Positions 16,059 to 24,125 of a stretch of 64,000 nucleotides of DNA are shown here, piece after piece. Numbering within the stretch: the stretch's first letter is position 1; the number at the start of each line of letters is the position of its first letter. The position numbers and the translations under genes were made by a program. The notes below the pieces were generated by a model that saw nothing but the letters and a program-made list of their open reading frames with translations, made no database searches and was not told the DNA's origin. The DNA comes from Bacillota bacterium (lineage in GTDB: Bacteria; Bacillota; Clostridia; Oscillospirales; Ruminococcaceae): positions 1 through 64,000 of the forward strand of contig JAEWXO010000035.1 of NCBI GenBank assembly GCA_023458875.1, given 5' to 3'.

Positions 16059-17015
16059 ATGGAAAATAAGCTAAGACTGGATGTTTATTGCGGCGACCTT
16101 CTGGAAAAAATGAAGGATATTGAGAGCGAGTCAATAGACCTCATAGTTACGGATCCACCATATAATTTAAGTAAAAATTACGGAAATAATCAGGATAGTC
16201 TTCAGTTTTCAGAATATATGTCATTTTCAAGAAAATGGCTTAAAGAGGCTGACAGGGTTCTGAAAAAAAACGGAACGATATATATCTTTATGGGTATGAG
16301 GTATATTTCATATATATATAATATTCTTGAAAGCGAAATGAGATATCATTTTAATTCATGGATCACATGGTACTATACGCAGGGAATTGGAAAAACAATA
16401 GGATTCAGTCCCCGTCATGATGATATACTGATGTTTACAAAGAGCAAAAAGTTTACCTTTAATCTTGACGATATAAGAATTCCTCAGAAATTTTACCGCT
16501 CGGTCAATAATATGAGGGGGGCCAATCCCGGAAACGTGTGGAAATTTTCGCATATGCATTACTGCAATAAAAACCGTTTTCAGCATCCTACCCAAAAACC
16601 TGAAGGATTATATGAAAGAATAGTACTTGCAAGTTCAAATGAAGGTGATATGGTTCTTGATCCATTTGTCGGTTCAGGCACAGCCCTCAGAGTATGCCAG
16701 AATACAAACAGAAACTGTATAGGAATAGATATCAATCCTGAATACATAAAAATGTGCAGGAACAGACTGTTAAGACCTTTTGAAGGGTTTGATTCCATTG
16801 ATGAACGTATGGAGAGAGTTCCTAATGATCTAAATGACCCGAAAATAAGGGAAGAGTATATCCGTAACCATGTTGAGTGGTTTTTGAAAAATCATCAGAG
16901 CTCTGTCCCGTCATTTATAAAGGAAGTAAGAAAAAAATACGGTGACAAAATGGCACATGACGGTCAGCTCTATATGCTTGACGAAATAGAATCAGGATGT
17001 GAGAAATTATATTAA
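16059..17015 (+). CDS. DNA methyltransferase, beta-class, probably N6-adenine (orphan)
   Basis: The 318-residue protein has the catalytic motif DPPYN (residues 32-36) near the N-terminus and the SAM-binding motif DPFVGSGT (201-208) near the C-terminus. This order is that of beta-class amino-methyltransferases. A DPPY motif favours N6-methyladenine. HPTQKPEGLYERIV precedes the SAM motif as usual. About 80 extra C-terminal residues follow the core. No restriction endonuclease gene is adjacent, so it looks like a solitary methyltransferase; its target sequence cannot be read from the protein. GAGG precedes the ATG. Confidence 0.85.
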   Translation: MENKLRLDVYCGDLLEKMKDIESESIDLIVTDPPYNLSKNYGNNQDSLQFSEYMSFSRKWLKEADRVLKKNGTIYIFMGMRYISYIYNILESEMRYHFNSWITWYYTQGIGKTIGFSPRHDDILMFTKSKKFTFNLDDIRIPQKFYRSVNNMRGANPGNVWKFSHMHYCNKNRFQHPTQKPEGLYERIVLASSNEGDMVLDPFVGSGTALRVCQNTNRNCIGIDINPEYIKMCRNRLLRPFEGFDSIDERMERVPNDLNDPKIREEYIRNHVEWFLKNHQSSVPSFIKEVRKKYGDKMAHDGQLYMLDEIESGCEKLY

Positions 17016-17019
17016 GCAA

Positions 17020-17053
17020 AATGGTCTGCATTTTACAATAATTGCAGACCATT
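17020..17053. terminator. Bidirectional terminator between the methyltransferase gene and argS
   Basis: AATGGTCTGCA at 17020-17030 pairs perfectly with TGCAGACCATT at 17043-17053. It lies between two converging genes, only a few bases from each stop codon. Confidence 0.85.
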
Positions 17054-17059
17054 AATATC

Positions 17060-18811
17060 TTACATGTGCTCTACCGGTTCAATTGCAAGTATATCAAGAT
17101 GCTTTAAAAGCATTTGTCTTGTAAGTGAGATAAGAGCTATCCAGTTTTTCTTCTTTTCTTCATCAGCTTCTGTTATAATGTGATTGTCATGATAAAATTT
17201 AGAAAAAACCGCAGCAAGTCTGTAAGCATTGTCACATATATAATTAGGGGATTTTTCATCGATTGCATGGCGGAATACATCGCCTGTAAGCAGGATTGAC
17301 AAGATAAGCTCTCTTTCTATGTCGGTATATAGCTTTGTAACAGTATCATTTTTATTTTCCGAATCGGTTTTCTTTATTATAGAGTTGATTCTTGTGATAG
17401 TATAAAGAAGATATGTTCCGGTTTTGCCTTCAAACGAAAGAAACTTATCAAGGTCAAATATGTAGTCCTTTGAACGATGATTTATGAGGTCTCCGAATTT
17501 TACAGCTGCCACTCCAACACGACGAGCTATTTCTTTATGGTCTTCACCGTTTAAAAAAGCCGATGCGTCAAGTTTTTCTGAAGCTGCTTTTGTTACTGTT
17601 TCAAGAAGGTCAGACAATCTCATTACTCCGCCGTCGCGTGTCTTGTAAGGTTTGCCGTCACCTCCGTTCATTGTGCCAAATCCAAGAAATTCAAGTTCAG
17701 TTTCCAAAGGAACAAGTCCTGCCTTTTTTGCACATCTGAATACCTGAGTAAAATGAAGCTCCTGTCTTTTGTCAACAACGTACCATATTTTCTGAGGTGC
17801 AAAATCTATGTTTCGCTGAATGATTGTTGCCAGGTCTGTTGTCGCATATATACTTGAGTTGTCGGATTTTTTTACGATAACAGGCGGCATAGGTGCTTTG
17901 TCACTTTCAAGCTCGACATCAACTACCATTGCACCTTCGCTTTCGTGAAGAAGTCCTTTTGATGTGAGTATTTCAATAAGCTCGTCAATATATTTGTCAG
18001 CGTCACTTTCACCATACCATAAATCAAAATCAACTCCGAGCTTTTCATAATTTGATTTCAGATCAGCGATTGATACACGCAGGATTTCTTTCCAGAGTGC
18101 AATATACCCCGGACGGTTGCTCTGAAGCTCTGCTGTAGCCTGATGGGCTTTGATTTTAAAGCTTTCGTCTGTTTTGCTTTTCTGACTTGCATATGGATAA
18201 ACTTCATTAAGCATGTCAGCAGTCAGCTCAGGAATATAACCTTTTTTAAAATCAATTTTAAAGCACTCCCAGTCAGGGTTTCTTGCTTCCAGTTCAGCAA
18301 TTACAAGGCCTATCTGAAGTCCCCAGTCTCCAAGATGGACATCTGAAACAACTTTATATCCGCATGCACGTGCCAGACGTTTAAGTGATTCACCTATGAT
18401 TGCCGAACGGAGGTGTCCTATATGAAGCGGCTTTGCAACATTAGGTCCGCCGTAGTCAATTACAATTGTACCTGGATTTTCTGCCTGAGGGATGCCTAAG
18501 AACTCATCAGATGATATTTTCCCAAGAAGCTCAATCAGATATTCGTCTTTCATAGTCATATTGATAAATCCGGGTTTTGCTACTTCAACTTTAAGAAATG
18601 CAGGATTTTCAGAAATTACAGCTGCAATTTCATCTGCTATAATAAATGGAGCTTTCTTATACTGCTTTGCCGCAGCAAAAGATCCGTTGCACTGAAACTG
18701 ACAGAGGTCTATACGGTCTGATACAAATACCGTTCCGAGAGATTTATCGTAACCGCATTTTTCAAATGCTTCGGATACTGTTTCCGTTAAAATCTGAGTT
18801 ATTGTATTCAT
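17060..18811 (-). CDS. argS: Arginine--tRNA ligase
   Basis: The 583-residue enzyme charges tRNA-Arg. The N-terminal additional domain is followed by the class I signature PLHIGHLRSAI (HIGH at 130-133), the region GDWGLQIGLVIAEL, the KMSKS-equivalent region TRDGGVMRLSDLL, and the C-terminal DALR anticodon-binding domain ending PVEHM. Length is normal. AAAGGAG precedes the ATG, and a minus-strand promoter lies at 18839-18867. It is monocistronic, with a terminator at 17020-17053. Confidence 0.96.
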   Translation of the reverse strand: MNTITQILTETVSEAFEKCGYDKSLGTVFVSDRIDLCQFQCNGSFAAAKQYKKAPFIIADEIAAVISENPAFLKVEVAKPGFINMTMKDEYLIELLGKISSDEFLGIPQAENPGTIVIDYGGPNVAKPLHIGHLRSAIIGESLKRLARACGYKVVSDVHLGDWGLQIGLVIAELEARNPDWECFKIDFKKGYIPELTADMLNEVYPYASQKSKTDESFKIKAHQATAELQSNRPGYIALWKEILRVSIADLKSNYEKLGVDFDLWYGESDADKYIDELIEILTSKGLLHESEGAMVVDVELESDKAPMPPVIVKKSDNSSIYATTDLATIIQRNIDFAPQKIWYVVDKRQELHFTQVFRCAKKAGLVPLETELEFLGFGTMNGGDGKPYKTRDGGVMRLSDLLETVTKAASEKLDASAFLNGEDHKEIARRVGVAAVKFGDLINHRSKDYIFDLDKFLSFEGKTGTYLLYTITRINSIIKKTDSENKNDTVTKLYTDIERELILSILLTGDVFRHAIDEKSPNYICDNAYRLAAVFSKFYHDNHIITEADEEKKKNWIALISLTRQMLLKHLDILAIEPVEHM

Positions 18812-18838
18812 TGATTTATTCTCCTTTTCATATTCATA

Positions 18839-18867
18839 ATGATAGCATATTTTTTCTGAAAACGCAA
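18839..18867 (-). promoter_or_regulatory. Promoter of argS
   Basis: On the minus strand TTGCGT (18862-18867), 17 bases, and TATCAT (18839-18844). The start codon lies about 27 bases downstream. Confidence 0.65.
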
Positions 18868-18906
18868 CTGTGAGGGGGAAATTTATCTTTATAAATGTTA
18901 CTGTTA

Positions 18907-19000
18907 GTTACTGTTCAGCCGTAACGGTTAAGTTATTGGTTTGGCAGGGATTTCGCATCTTCGGATGCGACCGGGCTTTCCGGCTGCGCCTTTGACCTTC
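18907..19000 (+). repeat. Dispersed MITE-like repeat, copy C
   Basis: It begins GTTACTGTTCAGCCG and contains TTGGTTTGGCAGGGATTT and a hairpin around GCATCTTCGGATGC. It ends CGGGCTTTCCGGCTG followed by CGCCTTTGACCTTC. It closely matches the reverse strand of the 4888-4979 copy. It abuts the stop codon of the radical SAM gene (3 bases away) and lacks the right-hand terminal repeat seen in the 10345 copy. Confidence 0.7.
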
Positions 19001-19002
19001 GG

Positions 19003-19914
19003 TTATACGCCTGAATTGTCGAATGGGGGGATAAAGCTTTCGGATGCTGTTTCGCCATCCTGTATGAAGGCGTTTTCTATTCCAAGTGAAACGGCATAGT
19101 CGATTATTTTGTCGTATTCATCAGGTGTTATCCTTCTGTTTAGTTCGGGATATGATGCGGCATTGGGCATAGGGGTGTACTGATTCATAATGCTTATAAA
19201 AATATCATCCTGGTATTTATGATAAAGGTAGCTTATAATATTCTTGGAGTCATTTTCACATTCAGGAAGCATGAGATGCCGTACTATAACTCCCTTTTGC
19301 ATAATGCCTTTTTTGTTAAAAACAGGCTTTCCAGTCTGACGAAACATATGTTCAACAGCCTGCATGGCTTTGTCAGGATAATCCGAAGCGCATGAATATT
19401 TTTTAGCAATATACGGACTCATATATTTAAAATCCGTAAGATAGATATCAATATATCCTTTAAGCATATCCATTGTCTGAGGCTTTTCATATCCGCTGCA
19501 GTTATATATAACAGGTACTGACAGACCTTCCTCTCTTGCTTTTTGTATTGCATTTATTATAGAGAGGGTATATTGAGTAGGCGTGACAAGGTTAATATTG
19601 TTGGCATTCTGACGCTGGAGCTCCAGAAATATTTCTGCAAGTCTTTCGTCGGTAATCTTCTTTCCTGTATAAGAATTTGATATTGAGTGATTCTGGCAGT
19701 ATACACATCTTAGCTGACATCCGCAGAAAAATACGGCACCCGAACCTTCACTGCCTGAAATGCATGGTTCCTCCCACATATGAAGTGCAGCTCTTGCAAC
19801 AACAGGTTCAGCCGGTGAGCCGCAGAAGCCTGTCGTTACAAATCTGTCAGCGCCGCATTCCCTTGGACAGAGTGTGCATGAACCAAGTATCGGTCTTTTG
19901 TTCAATTTAATCAT
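19003..19914 (-). CDS. PflA-like radical SAM protein (COG1313 type)
   Basis: From ATG 19914 the protein has 303 residues. It has an N-terminal cysteine cluster (CTLCPRECG and GFCG) and the radical SAM motif CQLRCVYC with C66, C70 and C73. Then come ITLVTPTQY-like and YNCSGYEK segments and the Asp-rich DIYLTDFKYM. This is the family annotated as putative pyruvate formate-lyase 1-activating enzyme-like proteins; the true substrate is unknown and no pfl gene is nearby. The longer frame from 19968 has no better ribosome site, so the start is uncertain. The 3' end stops 3 bases from a MITE-like repeat, so its last residues may have been altered by that insertion. Confidence 0.8.
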   Translation of the reverse strand: MIKLNKRPILGSCTLCPRECGADRFVTTGFCGSPAEPVVARAALHMWEEPCISGSEGSGAVFFCGCQLRCVYCQNHSISNSYTGKKITDERLAEIFLELQRQNANNINLVTPTQYTLSIINAIQKAREEGLSVPVIYNCSGYEKPQTMDMLKGYIDIYLTDFKYMSPYIAKKYSCASDYPDKAMQAVEHMFRQTGKPVFNKKGIMQKGVIVRHLMLPECENDSKNIISYLYHKYQDDIFISIMNQYTPMPNAASYPELNRRITPDEYDKIIDYAVSLGIENAFIQDGETASESFIPPFDNSGV

Positions 19915-20003
19915 CCCGTTTCGTTTTTTAGCAAAATCAATTATATCATAATGTAGCTTTAAAAACAATTCTTAAGATATTAATTATTTTATAAAAAAAT
20001 AAC

Positions 20004-20032
20004 TGGACAAATGACGAAGTTTATGCTATAAT
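20004..20032 (+). promoter_or_regulatory. Promoter of the pyrimidine operon
   Basis: TGGACA (20004-20009) and TATAAT (20027-20032) are 17 bases apart. Transcription from here would start just before the PyrR-binding leader. Confidence 0.8.
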
Positions 20033-20046
20033 TATTTTCAGAAAAA

Positions 20047-20190
20047 CTCCTTTAAGTTAATCCGGCGAGGTTGACAAGGTAAAATAATTAAGCTGTTAAT
20101 TTTAAACATAATATATCTTTAGAAATAATTATATAGTATATGGCTGAAAAATTATACCTATCTGTCAACCGGCAGATAGGTATTTATTTT
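20047..20190 (+). promoter_or_regulatory. PyrR-responsive attenuator leader of the pyr operon
   Basis: The leader contains CCGGCGAGGTTGACAAGG at 20062-20079. This matches the PyrR-binding loop consensus (UCCNGNGAGGNU-like) of pyr leaders in Firmicutes. It is followed by a long A/T-rich stretch and a terminator hairpin at 20154-20183. In the known mechanism PyrR bound to UMP stabilises the anti-antiterminator, so the terminator forms and the operon is shut down when pyrimidines are plentiful. The first gene downstream encodes PyrR itself, as expected. Confidence 0.85.
20154..20190 (+). terminator. Attenuation terminator before pyrR
   Basis: ATACCTATCTG at 20154-20164 pairs perfectly with CAGATAGGTAT at 20173-20183, followed by TTATTTT. 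This is the regulated terminator of the pyr leader. Confidence 0.88.
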
Positions 20191-20209
20191 GCATCTGTGA
20201 GGTGGTTGT

Positions 20210-20746
20210 TTGAAGCAGAAAGCTGTTATTCTGGATGAAAATGCAATAAAAAGGGCTGTTGCACGCATTGCATATGAGATAATTGAGCAAAACAAGGGCG
20301 CTGAGTCAATATGTCTTATCGGAATTTTTTCCCGTGGTGTATTTCTTGCACGGAGAATCGCCGAAAAAATATATGAGCTCGAGGGCGTACGTGTAGAATG
20401 CGGTGAGCTTGATATTACTCCGTACAGAGATGATCAGAGAAAGATTTCTGAAAATGACAAGACGAAAATTGACTATGATATAAATAATAAGGTTATTATA
20501 CTTGTTGACGATGTAATTTATACCGGAAGAAGTGCAAGAGCGGCGATTGACGCTCTGATGGAGCGCGGACGGCCGAAAAGGATTCAGCTTGCTGTACTTA
20601 TTGACAGAGGACACCGTGAGATACCGATAAGGCCCGATTTTGTAGGAAAAAACCTTCCTACATCTCATGAAGAAAAGGTTAAGGTGCTGGTAAGTGAAAT
20701 AGACTCATGTGACAGTGTATCAATATTTATTCCGGATGATAAGTAA
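20210..20746 (+). CDS. pyrR: Bifunctional pyr operon regulator / uracil phosphoribosyltransferase
   Basis: The 178-residue protein has the phosphoribosyltransferase PRPP-binding motif VIILVDDVIYTGRSARAA. It also has PyrR-typical sequences (LIGIFSRGVFLARRIAEKI near the N-terminus and PVRPDFVGKNLPTS as IRPDFVGKNLPTSHEEKV near the C-terminus). It binds the leader RNA in a UMP-dependent way and may salvage uracil. The start is TTG at 20210, supported by GAGGTGG upstream; no ATG is in a suitable place. It is the first gene of the operon, right after the attenuator. Confidence 0.95.
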   Translation: MKQKAVILDENAIKRAVARIAYEIIEQNKGAESICLIGIFSRGVFLARRIAEKIYELEGVRVECGELDITPYRDDQRKISENDKTKIDYDINNKVIILVDDVIYTGRSARAAIDALMERGRPKRIQLAVLIDRGHREIPIRPDFVGKNLPTSHEEKVKVLVSEIDSCDSVSIFIPDDK

Positions 20747-20762
20747 GAGAAAGGATTGTTTT

Positions 20763-22046
20763 ATGAATAAAAATATTCTTATTAAGAACATTTCAATCGT
20801 AGATGAACAATATGATATTGACAAGAACTATGATATCCTTATATCTGATGGAATTATTAAAAATGTCGGAATCGATCTGGAAGACGGTACTGCAAAAGTT
20901 ATTGACGGTACCGGTCTTACAGCGTTTCCGTCATTTTTTGATATGCATGTTCATTTCCGTGATCCGGGATTTACTCATAAGGAAGATATTATTACAGGAT
21001 CAAAGGCGGCTGCGGCCGGAGGTGTAACAGGAGTACTGTGTATGCCGAACACAAATCCTCCTGTAGACAATGAAGATACAATCAACTACATTTTATCAAA
21101 AGCTGCACAGGCTGATATAGAGGTTTATCAGTCAGCATGCATAACATCTGAAATGAAAGGATATGGGCTTGCTGATTTTGATATGTACAGGTCACTTGGT
21201 ATAAAAGCCGTTTCAGATGACGGAAAACCTGTCAAAAATGCAGAGCTTCTGCGGCAGGCAATGATAAAAGCATATGATAAGGACATTGTTCTTATCTCTC
21301 ACTGTGAGGATATGGACATAATCGGCAAGGGCATAATAAACAGAGGATCCGTTTCCGAGAAGCTTGGCGTTGAAGGCATGGACCGTGCATCGGAGGATTA
21401 TATAACGGCACGTGAAATTGCACTTGCCGGTGCAACCGGTACAGCAGTTCATATTGCTCATGTAAGTACAGAAGGAAGTATCGGTTTTATTAAAGATGCA
21501 AAGGCAAGAGGAATAAAAGTAACATGTGAAACATGTCCTCATTATTTTGCGTTTACCGATGAAAAGCTTATGGCTCAGGATGCGGATTTCAGAATGAATC
21601 CGCCGCTTCGTGAAAGCCGTGATGTTTCGGCAATAACGGAAGCTGTGGCTGATGGAACGATAGACTGTATTGTAACCGATCATGCTCCGCATGCAGCCTC
21701 AGAAAAGGCTGATTTCAAAAAAGCACCTAACGGTGTTGTAGGGCTTGAAACGTCACTGGCAGCAACCCTCACATACCTTTACCATACAAAGAAAATTACA
21801 CTCCTGAAAATAGCAGAGCTTATGTCATTTAACCCAAGAAAGCTCCTTGGTATTGAACCTGTATATATCAGGAAGAATCAGAAAGCAGATATATGCATAG
21901 CTGATATTAACCGTGAATGGATTGTCAGTCCTGATAATCTTAACTCAAAATCACATAATACAGTATTCAAGGGAACAAAGTTTAAAGGTAAGCCTGTTAT
22001 GACAATTTTACATGGAGAAATAATATATTCTGAATTAAATATCTGA
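20763..22046 (+). CDS. pyrC: Dihydroorotase
   Basis: The 427-residue amidohydrolase cyclises carbamoyl-aspartate to dihydroorotate. Metal-ligand motifs are seen: DMHVHFRDPG near residue 60, a His in LISHCED, VHIAHVST, and the catalytic Asp in IVTDHAPHAASEK. This is a type I dihydroorotase of normal length. Start 20763 follows AGAAAGGA and is 16 bases after the pyrR stop; the longer frame from 20709 overlaps pyrR and is rejected. It is the second gene of the operon. Confidence 0.95.
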   Translation: MNKNILIKNISIVDEQYDIDKNYDILISDGIIKNVGIDLEDGTAKVIDGTGLTAFPSFFDMHVHFRDPGFTHKEDIITGSKAAAAGGVTGVLCMPNTNPPVDNEDTINYILSKAAQADIEVYQSACITSEMKGYGLADFDMYRSLGIKAVSDDGKPVKNAELLRQAMIKAYDKDIVLISHCEDMDIIGKGIINRGSVSEKLGVEGMDRASEDYITAREIALAGATGTAVHIAHVSTEGSIGFIKDAKARGIKVTCETCPHYFAFTDEKLMAQDADFRMNPPLRESRDVSAITEAVADGTIDCIVTDHAPHAASEKADFKKAPNGVVGLETSLAATLTYLYHTKKITLLKIAELMSFNPRKLLGIEPVYIRKNQKADICIADINREWIVSPDNLNSKSHNTVFKGTKFKGKPVMTILHGEIIYSELNI

Positions 22047-22062
22047 GAAAAGAGGTTCAAAA

Positions 22063-22983
22063 ATGTCATTTGACAGATTAATCAAAAAAATCATTGAAAC
22101 TAAAAACCCGACTGTCGTAGGTCTTGATCCTATGATTGACTATGTGCCTGAATATATCAGGAACAAATATTTTATAAAGGACGGAGAAACATTAAAAGCA
22201 GCATCGAAGGCGGTTCTTGCTTTTAATAAATCTATTATTGATGAAATTTATGATATTGTTCCTGCCATAAAGCCTCAGGCGGCATATTACGAAATGATGG
22301 GACACTATGGAGTTAAAACTCTTGAGCAGACAATCAGATATGCCAAAAGCAAAGGCATGTTTGTAATTACAGACGGCAAGAGAAATGATATCGGCGCTAC
22401 CATGACAGCATATGCATCGGCTCACCTTGGAAATACAATTATAGGTGGAAGCAGCCTTGAAGCATTTGCATCCGATGCACTTACTGTAAACGGATATCTT
22501 GGTACAGACGGTATTGAGCCATTGCTTGATATTTGCCATAAAAAGGATAAAGGAATATTTGTTCTTGTAAAGACATCGAATAAATCAAGCGGTGAACTTC
22601 AGGACAAGAAAATTGACGGAGTACCGGTATATGCTGTGATGGGCGATATGTGTGAAAACTGGGGCAGCTCACAGATAGGCGAATATGGTTATTCATCTGT
22701 TGGTGCCGTAGTAGGGGCTACATATCCGGAGCAGCTGACAGAGCTTCGTCAAAGACTTCCTCATACAATGTTTCTCGTACCCGGCTATGGCGCCCAGGGC
22801 GGAGGAGCTTCAGGACTAAAAGGAGCTTTTGATGAAAATGGCTTAGGTGCTATTGTTAATTCATCAAGAGCTGTTATGTGTGCCTATAAACAGGAAGGCT
22901 GTGATGAAAAAGATTTTGCAAAGGCTGCAAGACGCGAAGTAATAAGAATGCGTGATGATATTACATCTGCAATAACCAAGTAA
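22063..22983 (+). CDS. pyrF: Orotidine 5'-phosphate decarboxylase
   Basis: The 306-residue TIM-barrel enzyme converts OMP to UMP, the last step of the pathway. The type 2 family is indicated by the length and by the catalytic DGKRNDIGATMTAYA (Asp-Lys-Asp set), VGLDPMIDYVP at the N-terminus and VPGYGAQGGGASGL near the end. AAGAGG precedes the ATG, which follows the pyrC stop by 16 bases. Confidence 0.95.
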   Translation: MSFDRLIKKIIETKNPTVVGLDPMIDYVPEYIRNKYFIKDGETLKAASKAVLAFNKSIIDEIYDIVPAIKPQAAYYEMMGHYGVKTLEQTIRYAKSKGMFVITDGKRNDIGATMTAYASAHLGNTIIGGSSLEAFASDALTVNGYLGTDGIEPLLDICHKKDKGIFVLVKTSNKSSGELQDKKIDGVPVYAVMGDMCENWGSSQIGEYGYSSVGAVVGATYPEQLTELRQRLPHTMFLVPGYGAQGGGASGLKGAFDENGLGAIVNSSRAVMCAYKQEGCDEKDFAKAARREVIRMRDDITSAITK

Positions 22984-23023
22984 AGAATATTTTATATTTA
23001 CATGCTGTGAAGGGATTGATACG

Positions 23024-24124
23024 ATGGCGTTATTTAACAAAAGTGAAAAGGCATATCTGCTTTTAGCTGATGGTACTGTATTTGAAGGAAAGTCATTTGG
23101 TGTAAAGGGAACTGTCATTGGTGAGGTAGTATTTACAACAGGAATGACGGCTTATCAGGAAACACTTACTGATCCGAGTTATTACGGACAGATTGTAACT
23201 CAGACATTTCCGCTCATAGGAAATTACGGAGTAAATTATGAAGACTATGAATCAACCAAATCATATGTCAGCGGATATATTGTAAGAGAATGGTGCAATG
23301 CACCTTCAAATTTCCGTTGTCAGGGAGATGTTGATGATTTCCTTAAAAAACAGAATATAATAGGCATTCATTCAATAGACACAAGAAGTCTTACAAGAAG
23401 AATAAGAGAAGTCGGAGTAATGAATGGTGCGATTACGACTGAGGATGTATATGCCAAAAAAGAAGAATTGCTTGAAAAAATAAATTCCTACAGGATAATA
23501 AATGCTGTAAATACAGTGACTGTTCCCGAAATATGCACGTATAAAGCCGAAAACGGAAAATATACAGTTGTACTTATTGATCTTGGGTACAAGAGAAATA
23601 TCCGTAAGGAGCTTCTCAGAAGAGGATGCAATGTTATAGTTGTACCTGACAAAACAAGTGCTGAAGAAATAAAGAAACTGAATCCTGACGGAATCATGCT
23701 TTCAAACGGCCCTGGAGATCCTGCTGAAAATGTTGAAGTAATAAAAAAAATTGCTGAAATATCAAAGCTCGGAATTCCTATATTCGGAATATGTATGGGA
23801 CACCAGCTTATGGCTCTTGCACATGGTGCAAAAACAGAAAAGCTTAAATACGGACACAGAGGCGGAAATCAGCCTGTAATTGATTTTAGACTTGACAAAA
23901 CATTTGTTACAAGTCAGAATCACGGATATGCCGTTGTAGGTGATAGTGTAAATACTGATATTGCTGAGGTTTCTCATATTAATGCAAATGACAAGACATG
24001 TGAGGGTGTAAGATACAAAAATATTAAAGCGTTTACAGTTCAGTTCCATCCGGAAGCCCATGGCGGTCCGCTTGATACATCTTACTTATTTGATGAATTT
24101 ATTAAGTTAATGGAGGAAAAATAG
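23024..24124 (+). CDS. carA: Carbamoyl-phosphate synthase small subunit
   Basis: The 366-residue glutamine amidotransferase subunit supplies ammonia from glutamine to CarB. The N-terminal CarA domain (LLLADGTVFEGKSFG, TGMTAYQETLTDPSYYGQ) is followed by a class I amidotransferase domain. Its nucleophilic Cys is in FGICMGHQLMALAHG and its His/Glu pair is in VQFHPEAHGGP. Length is slightly longer than average. The stop is followed after one base by the carB start. Confidence 0.96.
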   Translation: MALFNKSEKAYLLLADGTVFEGKSFGVKGTVIGEVVFTTGMTAYQETLTDPSYYGQIVTQTFPLIGNYGVNYEDYESTKSYVSGYIVREWCNAPSNFRCQGDVDDFLKKQNIIGIHSIDTRSLTRRIREVGVMNGAITTEDVYAKKEELLEKINSYRIINAVNTVTVPEICTYKAENGKYTVVLIDLGYKRNIRKELLRRGCNVIVVPDKTSAEEIKKLNPDGIMLSNGPGDPAENVEVIKKIAEISKLGIPIFGICMGHQLMALAHGAKTEKLKYGHRGGNQPVIDFRLDKTFVTSQNHGYAVVGDSVNTDIAEVSHINANDKTCEGVRYKNIKAFTVQFHPEAHGGPLDTSYLFDEFIKLMEEK

Positions 24125-24125
24125 G

